NCBI GenBank assembly: GCA_028818155.1
Contig: JAPPOH010000007.1
Location: forward strand, 1 to 35,922
DNA from: Candidatus Woesearchaeota archaeon
GTDB taxonomy: Archaea; Nanobdellota; Nanobdellia; Woesearchaeales; UBA525
Direction of reading: 5' to 3'
Length of the DNA stretch: 35,922 nt
This document shows, one piece after another, positions 1-7,976 of this stretch (position 1 is its first letter; every line of letters begins with the position of its first letter). Made by a program: the position numbers and the translations under genes. The notes under the pieces were generated by a model. That model saw nothing but the letters and a program-made list of their open reading frames with translations, searched no databases and was not told where the DNA came from.

Positions 1-44
1 ATAGCCCCGCCAGGATTCGAACCTGGGTCATAACGGCCAGAGCG

Positions 45-72
45 CTCTACCGGGAGAGCGTAGCTGTCCCGT
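45..72 (-). other. predicted tRNA-Gln(CUG) intron (28 nt)
   Basis: This segment was deduced because its removal gives a perfect 5-bp anticodon stem, a 7-nt loop with T33 and anticodon CTG. Internal pairing is possible both as CGGGA/TCCCG and as CGCTCT/AGAGCG. The junctions lack an obvious canonical 3-4-3 bulge-helix-bulge, so a relaxed motif would be required. Confidence 0.5.
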
Positions 73-77
73 TTATA

Positions 78-90
78 TGATTGGCCACTA
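78..90 (+). repeat. 13-bp direct repeat, copy inside the tRNA-Gln D arm
   Basis: TGATTGGCCACTA on the plus strand (the tRNA D arm on the minus strand) recurs exactly at 1025-1037. The two copies bracket the endonuclease gene and its promoter. This resembles a target duplication or att-type repeat. A 13-bp identity on its own can arise by chance in 36 kb, but its position is suggestive. Confidence 0.55.
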
Positions 91-92
91 CA

Positions 93-989
93 CTACAGGG
101 CTGTAAAGCACTTCCAACGAAGGATATGCTTTTGATTTGAGAACCCTATTTGTTTTATATACCTTCCTATCTCCTCTTGACGTGAAATATAGAAAGTTCT
201 TTTTCTAATGATGTTACATGGATGGAATCCTAACTGCAAAAATCCTTTTCGTGAGTCAGAAAGCAATTGTTGGTTATGGTTTGTGAAGTTTATACGTAAT
301 AGGTTAGCATCTCTTCGAGACATCCTGTGAATACATCCATCAGTATCTATTAATCCCCTTAAACACACTCGAAGATATTTTTCGTTTTTCATAATCCATC
401 CAGGAATCCCAACTTGTGATTCCATTTTATCTCCCACTTTCAGTCCAATTGACTTCAAAAACAAAACAAGCTCCTTACTGTGTAAGATCACAAACATTTC
501 ACCCTTCCATTCTTGATACATGAACTTTGCTTGAATTCCAAACAGCTTCTCACATAGTGGTGCAACATACTTCTCTAAGTATTCTTTATCATTCGTGAAG
601 TCTCCAGCAATACGTAACATATACGATCTTCTCTTCTTCCCATCGATATACGCATGTACGTTACCATCTCCAAGGATAATGCCAACAAGCTCCGCTAGTT
701 TAGCAGATTTTCTCGGCCTCTTGATGGTTTTCGTTGTGCCAGAAGATTTTGCTCCACCTTTACTTCTTCCCCAATTGTCCTCGAATTCTTTAATGACATA
801 CTTCTTGTACATTCCTGTTCGGTCTAGTTGCTCACATACTTTCTCTGGTAGTAATACCTTCTCATAATACCATGTTCGAAGCGCACCTTCAGTAACTCGA
901 AGCTTTCGAGCAACCTCCTTCCACGTTCGCTCCCCCTTATACTTCCGAATGAGTGATCGTTGCCTCCCTTTAGAAAATTTAAAACGCAT
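93..989 (-). CDS. LAGLIDADG homing endonuclease
   Basis: This 298-residue protein has an N-terminal helix-turn-helix region (about residues 10-55) and two LAGLIDADG motifs: LVGIILGDGN at about 101-110 and LRGLIDTDG at about 210-218. Each motif has the acidic residue expected for a single-chain, two-active-site enzyme that cuts a long DNA site. The start at 989 fits a leaderless mRNA, since TATA-like TTTATAAAT at 1011-1020 is centred about 26 bp upstream. The stop codon is formed by bases 8-10 of the adjacent tRNA-Gln, so the last residues (TAL) are encoded by the tRNA 5' end. It is free-standing, not inside an intein. Its target is unknown; the tRNA locus is the natural candidate. Confidence 0.88.
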   Translation of the reverse strand: MRFKFSKGRQRSLIRKYKGERTWKEVARKLRVTEGALRTWYYEKVLLPEKVCEQLDRTGMYKKYVIKEFEDNWGRSKGGAKSSGTTKTIKRPRKSAKLAELVGIILGDGNVHAYIDGKKRRSYMLRIAGDFTNDKEYLEKYVAPLCEKLFGIQAKFMYQEWKGEMFVILHSKELVLFLKSIGLKVGDKMESQVGIPGWIMKNEKYLRVCLRGLIDTDGCIHRMSRRDANLLRINFTNHNQQLLSDSRKGFLQLGFHPCNIIRKRTFYISRQEEIGRYIKQIGFSNQKHILRWKCFTAL

Positions 990-1009
990 AGCAGCCGCAA
1001 ATCATCAGG

Positions 1010-1020
1010 GATTTATAAAT
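1010..1020 (-). promoter_or_regulatory. TATA box of the endonuclease gene
   Basis: Minus-strand ATTTATAAATCC is centred about 26 bp upstream of the ATG at 989, the spacing expected for a leaderless archaeal transcript. The gene therefore carries its own promoter between the two 13-bp repeats. Confidence 0.55.
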
Positions 1021-1024
1021 AATC

Positions 1025-1037
1025 TGATTGGCCACTA
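1025..1037 (+). repeat. 13-bp direct repeat, distal copy of the tRNA D-arm segment
   Basis: This is identical to 78-90. It lies just outside the endonuclease promoter and directly abuts the stop codon of the ACT-domain gene at 1038. Confidence 0.55.
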
Positions 1038-1652
1038 TTAAACACTTCGCTGCAACCGTTTGATAATTTCACAAGCTCGTAGCACATACTCGTCCTTCAC
1101 ATAGAATATCAGCTCGCTGCTCGCAGTCATAAACTCAGCGACAACGATATCATTCAACGCCAACTCCTGCGTCACCATCGCAAGAATTCCTTTCGTATCC
1201 AACGCACTGTCCGTGAACATCAGGCTAATCTCTGACACATCCTCCACCTTACTCAGGACAGGAAACCTGTCGAACTTCTTGTGCTGATCCGTCACAACCG
1301 TGACTGCGGAGGAGCCAACGACGATCTTGAGCGTGTCTCCTTTCTCATAATCCGTCTCTGCGATCATTTTCTGCAACTCCTGCAGTAATGCTTTGCTCTT
1401 CGCGAAGTGCAAGATCACCATCTTGTCTTTCACTTGCATTCGTTTCTCGCGAAACACCTTGTTTCGTTGCACTGTTTTCTCGAAGGGGAATCTGCGCAGC
1501 ATCGCAACGACTGCCTCAACGTGGTTCTTCTTCGCAATTCCCGCTGCGATTAGCTCCCGAGCCAACGCACGAATATTCAACAAGTCATGACACTTTGCAA
1601 GCTCTGGTCGCTGTGACAAGTACAGTCTGAACTCCTGTTCCATTTGTGACAT
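1038..1652 (-). CDS. ACT-domain protein divergent from the trp operon
   Basis: A 204-residue soluble protein. The N-terminal part (about 1-65) is helical and may be a small DNA- or RNA-binding module (LNIRALARELIAAG). The C-terminal part has ACT-like beta-alpha-beta spacing, for example LDTKGILAMVTQELALNDIVVAEFMTAS at about 150-178, as in amino-acid-sensing regulatory domains. The ATG at 1652 is leaderless by its TATA box (about 1675-1684). It shares an 82-bp intergenic region with trpE. A role in sensing an amino acid and regulating trp genes is an inference from position only. The gene ends exactly where the 13-bp tRNA-derived repeat begins. Confidence 0.72.
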   Translation of the reverse strand: MSQMEQEFRLYLSQRPELAKCHDLLNIRALARELIAAGIAKKNHVEAVVAMLRRFPFEKTVQRNKVFREKRMQVKDKMVILHFAKSKALLQELQKMIAETDYEKGDTLKIVVGSSAVTVVTDQHKKFDRFPVLSKVEDVSEISLMFTDSALDTKGILAMVTQELALNDIVVAEFMTASSELIFYVKDEYVLRACEIIKRLQRSV

Positions 1653-1674
1653 ATTTTACTAAAATATTGTATTT

Positions 1675-1734
1675 CTTTATAATTCTTTCTATTTCTGTCA
1701 CAATACTTAAATAGGATTTTCAGGTCACAAAAGC
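1675..1734. promoter_or_regulatory. divergent promoter region of the ACT gene and the trp operon
   Basis: The minus-strand TATA (CTTTATAATT, 1675-1684) serves the ACT gene and the plus-strand TATA (CTTAAATAG, 1706-1714) serves trpE. Each is about 26 bp from its ATG, so both mRNAs should be leaderless. GTCACAA occurs at 1697-1703 and 1724-1730 flanking the trp TATA, and again in reverse over the ACT gene start. These are candidate operator half sites; the binding factor is unknown. Confidence 0.5.
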
Positions 1735-3234
1735 ATGCAGATCAAACCCATCTACAAAGTCCTGTACCAGACAGCAGACCCGGTGAGCTACCTCAACAAC
1801 CTCAAAGAGGGACCGTACGCGTGTCTCTTAGAATCAGCAGACGTCATCGAAAAATACGGCGATAAGAGCATCGGATGCGTTGATCCATGTCTCAGAATCA
1901 TCATCAAAGACGGCACGTTCACCATCACCGCACTCACCGACACCGGCAAGACATTCCTCCCCTACCTCAAAGAAAAACTCACGTTCACCACCATAACAGC
2001 AACAACTACAACAATCACCGGCACCATACACCAAGAAACGCGACTACAAGATGAGGAAGCGAGACTCCGCAACAAAAACATCTTCCATATTCTCAGAACA
2101 ATCGCGTTCGCACTCACCCCAACAGAAACTCTCCCCGTGCCTCACGCAGGCCTCATGGGCGCAATCAGCTACGACACAATAGAACAGTTCGAGACACTCC
2201 CTGAACAAGCAGCAACAACCATTCCAGACCTCGAGTTCTACTACGCCGACAAACTCTTCGTCATGGACCACATCAACGAAAAAACATACCTCATCTGCAA
2301 CACACTCGGCACACGAACAAGCGACTACACAACCTGCAAGGAAACCATCACAAAATACGAACGCATCCTCAAAACGACAAGACCCTACACCATCCCCACA
2401 CCACAAAGCACAACAGCAAGTGTGAACATACCCGACAAGGAATTCGGCAAAAAAGTAGACGTCCTCAAAAAACACATCACCAACGGCGACATCTTCCAAT
2501 GTGTTCTCTCACGAACATTCACCGTGCAAACAGCAGAAACACCACTGGACGTGTACGCACGACTCAAAACCATCAACCCCGGACCCTACATGTTCTACTT
2601 TGCAAACGAGGACCGCGTCCTCCTCGGCTCCAGCCCAGAGACCTGCCTCAAAGTAAGCAACAATATCGTCGAGATAAAACCGATCGCAGGCACCGTGCCC
2701 CGGGGAGCAACGAAAGAAGCAGACTCGCGCGAAGAACTCAACCTCTTACTCGATGAGAAAGAACTCGCGGAGCACTGCATGCTCGTGGACCTCGCGCGAA
2801 ACGACATCGCAAAAGTCGCGACACCCGGCACAAGAACAACACCCTACCTGCTCGAAGTGGAGAAATTTTCACACGTGCAACACCTCGTGTCCACAGTCCG
2901 AGGAGAACTCAAAGAGGGGTATGACGCACTGCACGCATACGTCGCAACAATGAACATGGGAACGCTCACCGGCGCGCCAAAAATCAAAGCGATGGAACTC
3001 ATCAGGAAGTACGAGGGAGAAAAGCGCGGCCACTACGGCGGCGCAATCTGCTACCTCACACCAAACGGCGAGTTCGACTCCTGCATCGTCATCCGCGCCA
3101 TCACAATGGAGAACGGCACGGCAACAGTCCGTGCAGGCGCAGGCATCGTCTACGATTCAGACCCAGCGAAAGAAGCGGATGAAACACGTAGGAAAGCACA
3201 AGCATGCCTCACAGCACTCGGGGTGAACACATGA
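1735..3234 (+). CDS. trpE: Anthranilate synthase component I
   Basis: 499 residues, the usual length. It converts chorismate plus ammonia or glutamine to anthranilate, the first committed step of tryptophan synthesis, together with TrpG. Visible motifs are LLGSSPET, IAGTVPRG, DLARNDIAKV, GTLTGAPK and GAGIVYDSDPAKE in the chorismate-binding domain. The N-terminal LLES motif (about residue 30) is the element associated with tryptophan feedback inhibition in this family. It is the first gene of the operon and probably leaderless. Its TGA overlaps the trpG ATG. Confidence 0.96.
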   Translation: MQIKPIYKVLYQTADPVSYLNNLKEGPYACLLESADVIEKYGDKSIGCVDPCLRIIIKDGTFTITALTDTGKTFLPYLKEKLTFTTITATTTTITGTIHQETRLQDEEARLRNKNIFHILRTIAFALTPTETLPVPHAGLMGAISYDTIEQFETLPEQAATTIPDLEFYYADKLFVMDHINEKTYLICNTLGTRTSDYTTCKETITKYERILKTTRPYTIPTPQSTTASVNIPDKEFGKKVDVLKKHITNGDIFQCVLSRTFTVQTAETPLDVYARLKTINPGPYMFYFANEDRVLLGSSPETCLKVSNNIVEIKPIAGTVPRGATKEADSREELNLLLDEKELAEHCMLVDLARNDIAKVATPGTRTTPYLLEVEKFSHVQHLVSTVRGELKEGYDALHAYVATMNMGTLTGAPKIKAMELIRKYEGEKRGHYGGAICYLTPNGEFDSCIVIRAITMENGTATVRAGAGIVYDSDPAKEADETRRKAQACLTALGVNT

Positions 3235-3797
3235 GGGTCCTCTTCATCGACAACTTTGATTCGTTCACCTATAATTTAGTGGATGAATTCAAACGACAAC
3301 ACTGCGACGTGGTCATCTACCGGAACACAATCACCATGCAAGAACTTGCAGGCGTCTGCGACTCATATCAGCCAGATCTGATCGTGCTCTCACCAGGACC
3401 GTCAGCGCCGAAAGATGCAGGCATCTGCATCGACCTCATCAAGAAATACCATGGGAAAATCCCCCTCTTCGGCGTCTGCCTTGGCCACCAGTGTATCATC
3501 GAAGCGCTCGGTGGCACAGTAGGAAATGCACCTCAGCCCGTCCATGGCAAACGCTCCGCAATCACCTACACGGAAAGCACACTCTTCGCAGATATGCCAA
3601 ACCCGTTCTTCGCAGGACGATACCACTCACTCTGCGGCACAACAATTCCAGCTAACACAACAATAACTGCACACACAAACAACATCCCCATGGCACTTCA
3701 AGCAGAGAGTACGTACGGCGTGCAGTTCCACCCAGAATCCATTTTGACAACACACGGAAGTCAGCTCATCACGAATCTCCTCGGTGCACTACAATGA
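3231..3797 (+). CDS. trpG: Anthranilate synthase glutamine amidotransferase subunit
   Basis: 188 residues; class I glutamine amidotransferase that delivers ammonia to TrpE. Motifs include IDNFDSFTYNLV at the N terminus, the oxyanion segment LSPGP, nucleophile elbow GVCLGHQ (catalytic Cys) and VQFHPES (catalytic His and Glu). The start chosen is the ATG of the ATGA overlap with trpE, which places the conserved N-terminal strand MRVLFIDNFDS at residue 1. It overlaps trpD by the same ATGA arrangement. Confidence 0.96.
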   Translation: MRVLFIDNFDSFTYNLVDEFKRQHCDVVIYRNTITMQELAGVCDSYQPDLIVLSPGPSAPKDAGICIDLIKKYHGKIPLFGVCLGHQCIIEALGGTVGNAPQPVHGKRSAITYTESTLFADMPNPFFAGRYHSLCGTTIPANTTITAHTNNIPMALQAESTYGVQFHPESILTTHGSQLITNLLGALQ

Positions 3798-4750
3798 ACG
3801 ACCTCACGAGCCACGAAGCAACAGCACTCATGGAAGCCATCTTCACCACATATACCGATGAACAAATTGGAGAGACGCTTCTTGCACTCAATGAGAAGGG
3901 CATAACCGCAACAGAACTCGCAGCGTTCGTGGACACACTTGACGCGAAAGCAGTGCACGCAACAACAGAAAACTGCATTGACCTCTGTGGCACGGGTGGT
4001 GATGGAAACAATACATTCAATATCTCAACACTCGCAGCACTCGTTGTTGCTGCATGCGGCGTTCCTGTCGCAAAACACGGCAACCGCGCAGTCTCCTCCC
4101 AGTGCGGCAGCGCAGACATCCTTGAACAGCTGGGCGTCCGCATGCTGCCACCAGAAAAAATAGCAGCGTGCATTAAACAATGTGGGATCGGCTTCTTATT
4201 CGCACCCACACATCATCCAGCGTTCAAACGCGTCGCTGCAATCAGGGAAAAACTTGGCGTCAAAACCGTCTTCAACATGATGGGCCCACTCCTGAACCCC
4301 GCACATCCAGTTGCACAAGTCATCGGGGTATTTGATCCTCGCCTCACAGCACTCTTTGCGCAAACATTGCAGGAACGAGGCATGCAACGCGCACTCGTTG
4401 TCCATGGAGATGGCCTGGATGAGATAACATTGTGTGGAACAACAACAGGTCACGAACTCAACAACGGAAGGATCACCACGTTCAGCTGTACACCAGAAGA
4501 CTTCGGGCTCCCACCGTGTACGCTCGACGATCTCAGAGGGGACAACGCAACGATCTTCAACAATGTCCTCGCCGGCGCCAAGGGTCCATGCAGAAACATC
4601 GTGCTCGCAAACGCAGCAGCAGGGTTATACGTTGCAGAAAAGGCAGCTACACTCAAAGAAGGCGTCGCACAAGCAGCTACAGCAATCGATACAGGCGCTG
4701 CACAGCAACTATTTGACAAATTCGTGAAGGTGACCAATGATCTTGGATGA
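3794..4750 (+). CDS. trpD: Anthranilate phosphoribosyltransferase
   Basis: 318 residues. It transfers phosphoribose from PRPP to anthranilate. Family signatures are the glycine-rich PRPP loop CGTGGDGNNTFNIST, KHGNRAVSSQCGSADILE, NMMGPLLNP and VVHGDGLDE. The gene starts in a 4-nt overlap with trpG and ends 14 nt inside the next gene, consistent with translational coupling along the operon. Confidence 0.96.
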   Translation: MNDLTSHEATALMEAIFTTYTDEQIGETLLALNEKGITATELAAFVDTLDAKAVHATTENCIDLCGTGGDGNNTFNISTLAALVVAACGVPVAKHGNRAVSSQCGSADILEQLGVRMLPPEKIAACIKQCGIGFLFAPTHHPAFKRVAAIREKLGVKTVFNMMGPLLNPAHPVAQVIGVFDPRLTALFAQTLQERGMQRALVVHGDGLDEITLCGTTTGHELNNGRITTFSCTPEDFGLPPCTLDDLRGDNATIFNNVLAGAKGPCRNIVLANAAAGLYVAEKAATLKEGVAQAATAIDTGAAQQLFDKFVKVTNDLG

Positions 4751-6014
4751 TATTGTCAAACAAAAACGCAAAGAGATTGCACGTATTGGTATGTTTCCAA
4801 AGCTCCAACCCACAGCACGGCAACTCACACCCTACTTGAAAGGAAAACACAATATCATCGCAGAAATAAAACGCGCATCACCATCAACAGGGAAGCTGTT
4901 CGAAGGTGACGTTAAGAAAATCGCAACCATCTACGACCAGTACGCGAACGCACTCTCCGTTGTGACAGACAAAAAATTCTTCGGCGGTGATGTAACAGAT
5001 ATGCGGAAAGTGCGAGCAGCCACACAACTTCCCATCCTCAGAAAAGACTTCATCATCGATGAACGACAGATACACGAATCACGATACTACGGCGCAGACG
5101 CCATCTTGTTGATCGCAGCACTCCTCGCAAAGGAGGAGATTGACCGATTCATCGCAGTTGCCGCAACCTACAACATGGACTGCGTCGTTGAAGTACATAC
5201 AGAAGAAGAGTTGCAGAGCGTCCTCCAAACAAACGCACACATCATTGGCATCAACAATAGAGATCTGCACACGTTCACCGTTGACACAACAACGACAACA
5301 ACGCTACAGAAACTCATCCCAAAAGAGAAGATCATTGTAAGCGAATCAGGCATCACCACACAAAAACAAGTACGTGAACTCAACACACACGCAGTCCTCA
5401 TCGGCACAAGCTTGCTACAAGCAGACAACACCGCAAAAAAATTGCAGTCCCTACACATTCCAAAAGTAAAAGTTTGCGGTATTACAAGAAAAGAGGATGC
5501 AACAACCAACACTGATTTTCTCGGCTTCAACTTCTACAAGAAGAGCCCCCGATACATAACGCCAGCAGCAGCAAAAAAAATCATTGCAACACTCCCTAAC
5601 ACAGTCACAACTGTCGGCGTGTTTGTCAACGAACCAAACGCAGCGAACATTGCAGCAGTAGCAGGCGTCGACATGATACAACTCCACGGCAACGAACCTC
5701 CAGAAGCGTGCAACCTGCCATTTCCTGTCATCAAAGCATTCCATGTTGACACAACAGCACCCGATGTGAGCACCTACAACGTCTTCGCATGCTTATTCGA
5801 TACAAAAGCAGCTGTGTACGGCGGCTCAGGAGAAACATTTCAACACGACCTCATCACAACAAACAAAAAAACATTCATCGCCGGCGGCATCACACCAGAA
5901 AACATACCACGAAACACATACTGTGTTGATGCATGTTCGAGTATTGAGAGAGCGCCAGGTGTGAAAGACAATGGCAAAGTACAACAACTCATCGAGGCAG
6001 TGCATGGACAGTAG
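4737..6014 (+). CDS. trpCF: Fused indole-3-glycerol phosphate synthase / phosphoribosylanthranilate isomerase
   Basis: 425 residues comprising two TIM barrels. Residues 1 to about 240 are IGPS ([47 protein letters not shown]). Residues from about 242 are PRAI ([50 protein letters not shown]). Order in the polypeptide is C then F, as in the enterobacterial fusion; many archaea keep the two genes separate. It overlaps trpB by 11 nt. The fused enzyme would catalyse two consecutive steps, PRA to CdRP to indole-glycerol phosphate. Confidence 0.94.
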   Translation: MILDDIVKQKRKEIARIGMFPKLQPTARQLTPYLKGKHNIIAEIKRASPSTGKLFEGDVKKIATIYDQYANALSVVTDKKFFGGDVTDMRKVRAATQLPILRKDFIIDERQIHESRYYGADAILLIAALLAKEEIDRFIAVAATYNMDCVVEVHTEEELQSVLQTNAHIIGINNRDLHTFTVDTTTTTTLQKLIPKEKIIVSESGITTQKQVRELNTHAVLIGTSLLQADNTAKKLQSLHIPKVKVCGITRKEDATTNTDFLGFNFYKKSPRYITPAAAKKIIATLPNTVTTVGVFVNEPNAANIAAVAGVDMIQLHGNEPPEACNLPFPVIKAFHVDTTAPDVSTYNVFACLFDTKAAVYGGSGETFQHDLITTNKKTFIAGGITPENIPRNTYCVDACSSIERAPGVKDNGKVQQLIEAVHGQ

Positions 6015-7149
6015 ATTCGGAACATTCGGCGGGACATTCGTTCCCGAAACACTCATGCCATCAGTCCAAGAACTTACTGCAGCATATGAAGAGGCGCAAC
6101 AAGATCCAACATTTCAGGAAGAGCTTGCACAGGCACTTAAGGAGTACGCAGGACGACCAACAAACCTGTACCACGCAACAAACTTTTCTAAGAAAGTCGG
6201 ATGCAAAGTATACCTGAAACGTGAAGACATGCTCCATGGCGGCGCACACAAGACGAACAACGTCCTCGGCCAAGCATTACTCGCAAAACGAATGGGCAAA
6301 ACACGCATCATCGCAGAAACCGGCGCAGGACAACATGGTGTAGCAACGGCAATGGCAGGCGCCCTTTTCAATATCCCCGTTGATGTGTACATGGGTATTG
6401 AAGACATCGAACGACAAAAAATTAATGTGCTTCGCATGGAACTCTGCGGCGCGAAAGTACATCCTGTTGCAGTCCAAGGAAAAGGAACATTGAAAGACGC
6501 GATCAGCGACGCGCTCAGAGACTGGACAACAAACGTTGAGGATACGTACTACCTCCTCGGCTCTGTTGCAGGGCCACATCCTTACCCAACTATCGTTCGT
6601 GACTTTCAAAAAGTCATCGGACAAGAAACAAAACAGCAAATTCTGGAGCAAGAAGGGAAGCTCCCTGACTATGTCATCGCGTGCGTTGGCGGCGGCTCAA
6701 ACGCCATCGGTATCTTCCACGAATTCCTCGATGATGACGTGCGCTTAATTGGCGTTGAAGCAGGCGGGACTGGCGAGAAGCACGGCGCGACACTCTCCAA
6801 AGGAGCTGAAGGTATCTTTGACGGAATGCACTCTTTCGTCTTGCAAGACAAGCATGGACAAATACAAGAAGCGCACAGCATCTCTGCAGGCCTCGATTAC
6901 CCAGGCGTCGGGCCAGAGCACGCACACTTACACAAGAAACAACGCGCGACATATGTCTCCGTAACAGATGACGAAGCGCTCGCTGCGTTCACACTTCTTG
7001 CAGAATGCGAAGGCATCATCCCCGCGCTTGAATCTGCACACGCGATCGCGTACGCAACGAAAATGGATGTCAAGGAAGACGACGTTCTCGTGATTAACCT
7101 CTCTGGGCGCGGCGACAAGGACATGTTCCATGTGGAGGGCTTGCTATGA
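6004..7149 (+). CDS. trpB: Tryptophan synthase beta subunit
   Basis: 381 residues from the ATG at 6004, where the protein begins [15 protein letters not shown] as in TrpB1 proteins; an in-frame ATG further upstream, at 5971, would add a non-homologous leader. PLP enzyme condensing indole with serine. The PLP lysine is in GGAHKTNN, with ETGAGQHG, the phosphate-binding GGGSNAIG, and the C-terminal [10 protein letters not shown]. It overlaps trpCF by 11 nt and trpA by ATGA. Confidence 0.95.
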   Translation: MDSRFGTFGGTFVPETLMPSVQELTAAYEEAQQDPTFQEELAQALKEYAGRPTNLYHATNFSKKVGCKVYLKREDMLHGGAHKTNNVLGQALLAKRMGKTRIIAETGAGQHGVATAMAGALFNIPVDVYMGIEDIERQKINVLRMELCGAKVHPVAVQGKGTLKDAISDALRDWTTNVEDTYYLLGSVAGPHPYPTIVRDFQKVIGQETKQQILEQEGKLPDYVIACVGGGSNAIGIFHEFLDDDVRLIGVEAGGTGEKHGATLSKGAEGIFDGMHSFVLQDKHGQIQEAHSISAGLDYPGVGPEHAHLHKKQRATYVSVTDDEALAAFTLLAECEGIIPALESAHAIAYATKMDVKEDDVLVINLSGRGDKDMFHVEGLL

Positions 7150-7865
7150 TAACAAAAAAGAACACGTTCATGGCACACGTGTACGCAGGCGATCCAGACA
7201 TTACGTTCACCGAAACAGTCATACGTGCGTTAGATGTTGACATCCTTGAACTCGGCATTCCTTTTTCAGATCCCATCGCGGATGGTCCTGTCTTCCAACA
7301 CGCATGCCAACGAGCCTTACAAACCACGCCTGACGATGTGTTCGCACTCGTGCAAAAACTCAGGAAGACAAAGTACACAAAACCCATCGTACTCACAACC
7401 TATTACAACATTATCTTTCGTGCAGGTATTGAACGATTCGTTGCAAGACTCGCAGAGCATCGCATCCAAGGACTGATTGTTCCTGACCTCCCCATGGAAG
7501 AGGCTGCGGAGCTTGCCGATGCATGCAACCAAAAGAGCATTCATTACATCTATCTCATCACACCAACCACAACCGATACCAGAATCAAAGCAATAACAGC
7601 GAAAGCAACAGGATTCATCTACCTCGTTTCCACAACTGGCGTGACAGGCACAAGCAAAGGACATGAGGTGACTACAGTGCTTAAGAAAATCCGTGCGTGC
7701 TCAACTATCCCCGTTCTCCTTGGCTTCGGCATCAGCAAACCAGAGGATATACGCGGCCTTGACATCGATGGGTTCATCGTTGGCAGTCACATTTGCAAAG
7801 TATACCAAAAGGACCCATCACTACAGAAACTGCAAGAATTCGTAACACTTATGAAAGCACGATGA
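7146..7865 (+). CDS. trpA: Tryptophan synthase alpha subunit
   Basis: 239 residues, slightly shorter than bacterial TrpA. It cleaves indole-3-glycerol phosphate to indole and channels it to TrpB. The catalytic glutamate and aspartate are in [16 protein letters not shown], and [10 protein letters not shown] with IVGSHICK is near the C terminus. It is the last trp gene. Its final codons and stop lie in a 33-bp sequence repeated at 9616-9648, so its 3' end may have been rebuilt by an inserted element. Confidence 0.95.
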   Translation: MITKKNTFMAHVYAGDPDITFTETVIRALDVDILELGIPFSDPIADGPVFQHACQRALQTTPDDVFALVQKLRKTKYTKPIVLTTYYNIIFRAGIERFVARLAEHRIQGLIVPDLPMEEAAELADACNQKSIHYIYLITPTTTDTRIKAITAKATGFIYLVSTTGVTGTSKGHEVTTVLKKIRACSTIPVLLGFGISKPEDIRGLDIDGFIVGSHICKVYQKDPSLQKLQEFVTLMKAR

Positions 7866-7869
7866 ACTG
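7837..7869 (+). repeat. 33-bp direct repeat, copy at the trpA 3' end
   Basis: The last trpA codons, the stop and the start of a following ATGAACTG are repeated perfectly at 9616-9648. Five more bases (TGCAA) match on the left after a 2-nt gap. In this copy the downstream reading MNCC breaks off after a few codons. Confidence 0.9.
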
Positions 7870-7976
7870 CTGCAAGTGCATGCTATGCGCCTTCCTAGCC
7901 TACAGCATTAATTTGGTCTCTTAAATCGATTTCTATAAGAAATTCTTTTAAATAACCACTAAATCATGGTTACAAA

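Larger units (their letters stand above)
2..102 (-). tRNA. tRNA-Gln(CUG) with an intron in the anticodon stem
   Basis: Reading the minus strand, acceptor AGCCCTG (102-96) pairs with CGGGGCT (one G-U pair), followed by discriminator A at 2. The T arm CCAGG-TTCGAAT-CCTGG is perfect and the D arm is identical to that of the second tRNA-Gln at 17.6 kb. The anticodon stem is broken as encoded. Removing 28 nt (72-45) joins TAA to CG and gives stem TAACG/CGTTA, loop CTCTGGC and anticodon CTG, for a mature length of 73 nt. That places the intron at about 29/30 rather than the usual 37/38. I could not draw a canonical bulge-helix-bulge at these exact junctions, so the splice sites are provisional; the intron does contain a CGGGA/TCCCG hairpin. 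The 5' ten bases overlap the end of the endonuclease gene. Confidence 0.75.
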
